This document shows, piece after piece, positions 5,221-5,310 of a DNA stretch of 5,310 nt (its first letter is position 1; each line of letters starts with the position of its first letter). Below the pieces are notes generated by a model. The model had not been told where the DNA came from. It did no database searches and worked only from the letters and a program-made list of their open reading frames with translations. The DNA comes from Nitrososphaeraceae archaeon (GTDB lineage Archaea; Thermoproteota; Nitrososphaeria; Nitrososphaerales; Nitrosopumilaceae), in contig JAICHE010000098.1 in NCBI GenBank assembly GCA_025922755.1, positions 1 to 5,310 on the forward strand, given 5' to 3'. The translations under genes were made by a program, and so were the position numbers.

Positions 5221-5310
5221 GTCCAACCATCTCCTCAATTTTTGAAATTCCTTTTTTTTCCATGTATTGCAATATTCCTTGATTAATCTCATCGAAGATA
5301 TTTACCCATC
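5204..5310 (-). CDS. pyrD: C-terminal end of dihydroorotate dehydrogenase PyrD (partial)
   Basis: A frame entering from the right edge encodes 34 residues ending at TAA (5206-5204). The tail contains FDEINQGILQYMEKKGI and EEMVGLAKKS. It matches the closing helices of class 1B PyrD proteins, which typically read as a run of 'I..GI..YM..KG' followed by 'I..EMVGLA'. PyrD is the FMN catalytic subunit that oxidises dihydroorotate. Finding it directly before and overlapping pyrK is the standard pyrDK arrangement and supports both calls. Only the tail is visible, so no catalytic residues can be checked. The frame overlaps the 5' extension of the pyrK frame. Confidence 0.85.
   Translation of the reverse strand, partial: WVNIFDEINQGILQYMEKKGISKIEEMVGLAKKS
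5231..5236 (-). promoter_or_regulatory. Shine-Dalgarno-like GAGGAG before the pyrK TTG start
   Basis: GAGGAG on the minus strand lies inside the last codons of pyrD. It is 4 bases before TTG 5226 and 10 bases before TTG 5220. It offers a ribosome site for pyrK translated from the pyrD message and argues against the ATG at 5292. The hexamer also encodes conserved PyrD residues (Glu-Glu), so its presence may be partly coincidental. Confidence 0.45.

Overview
The window looks like a piece of a Nitrosopumilus-like ammonia-oxidising archaeon (Nitrososphaerota, formerly Thaumarchaeota), though this assignment is an inference. The DNA is AT-rich. The gene content is archaeal: RadA recombinase with a helix-hairpin-helix N-terminus and FxxA motif, the archaeal/eukaryotic ribosomal protein eS30, and a PyrD/PyrK dihydroorotate dehydrogenase pair. 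Short intergenic gaps hold TATA-like boxes about 26 bp from start codons, as expected for leaderless archaeal transcripts, and an oligo-T stretch follows radA.

Layout. Plus strand, left: the last 37 codons of an unrecognised protein (1-114), then a SAM-dependent methyltransferase-fold protein (141-1016) with its own Shine-Dalgarno site. The rest runs on the minus strand, read right to left: the C-terminus of pyrD (5310-5204), pyrK overlapping it (5220-4408), a radical SAM enzyme of about 574 residues (4356-2632), eS30 (2592-2410) and radA (2329-1052). The two groups converge across a 35-bp gap at 1017-1051. There is no stretch over 300 bp without a gene. I saw no rRNA, tRNA, CRISPR array, insertion sequence or attachment site.

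How the genes work together. PyrD and PyrK form the NAD-linked dihydroorotate dehydrogenase of pyrimidine synthesis and are clearly co-translated. The radical SAM gene, eS30 and radA lie on the same strand with gaps of 42, 39 and 80 bp. Each gap has a candidate TATA element, so they may be separate units or a loosely linked cluster; no shared pathway is evident.

The most unusual element is the C-terminus of RadA. Roughly 105 residues follow the normal recombinase core: a Lys/Thr/Ala-rich, histone-H1-like linker, then an acidic tail made of perfect 24-bp tandem repeats (4 full copies plus a partial one) encoding an 8-residue unit. A second item is the radA promoter, where 5-bp CGGTA repeats and an AGTAC/GTACT inverted repeat lie between the TATA box and the start codon. 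I did not find a clear new multi-gene system; the radical SAM enzyme and the methyltransferase are the main genes of unknown function.
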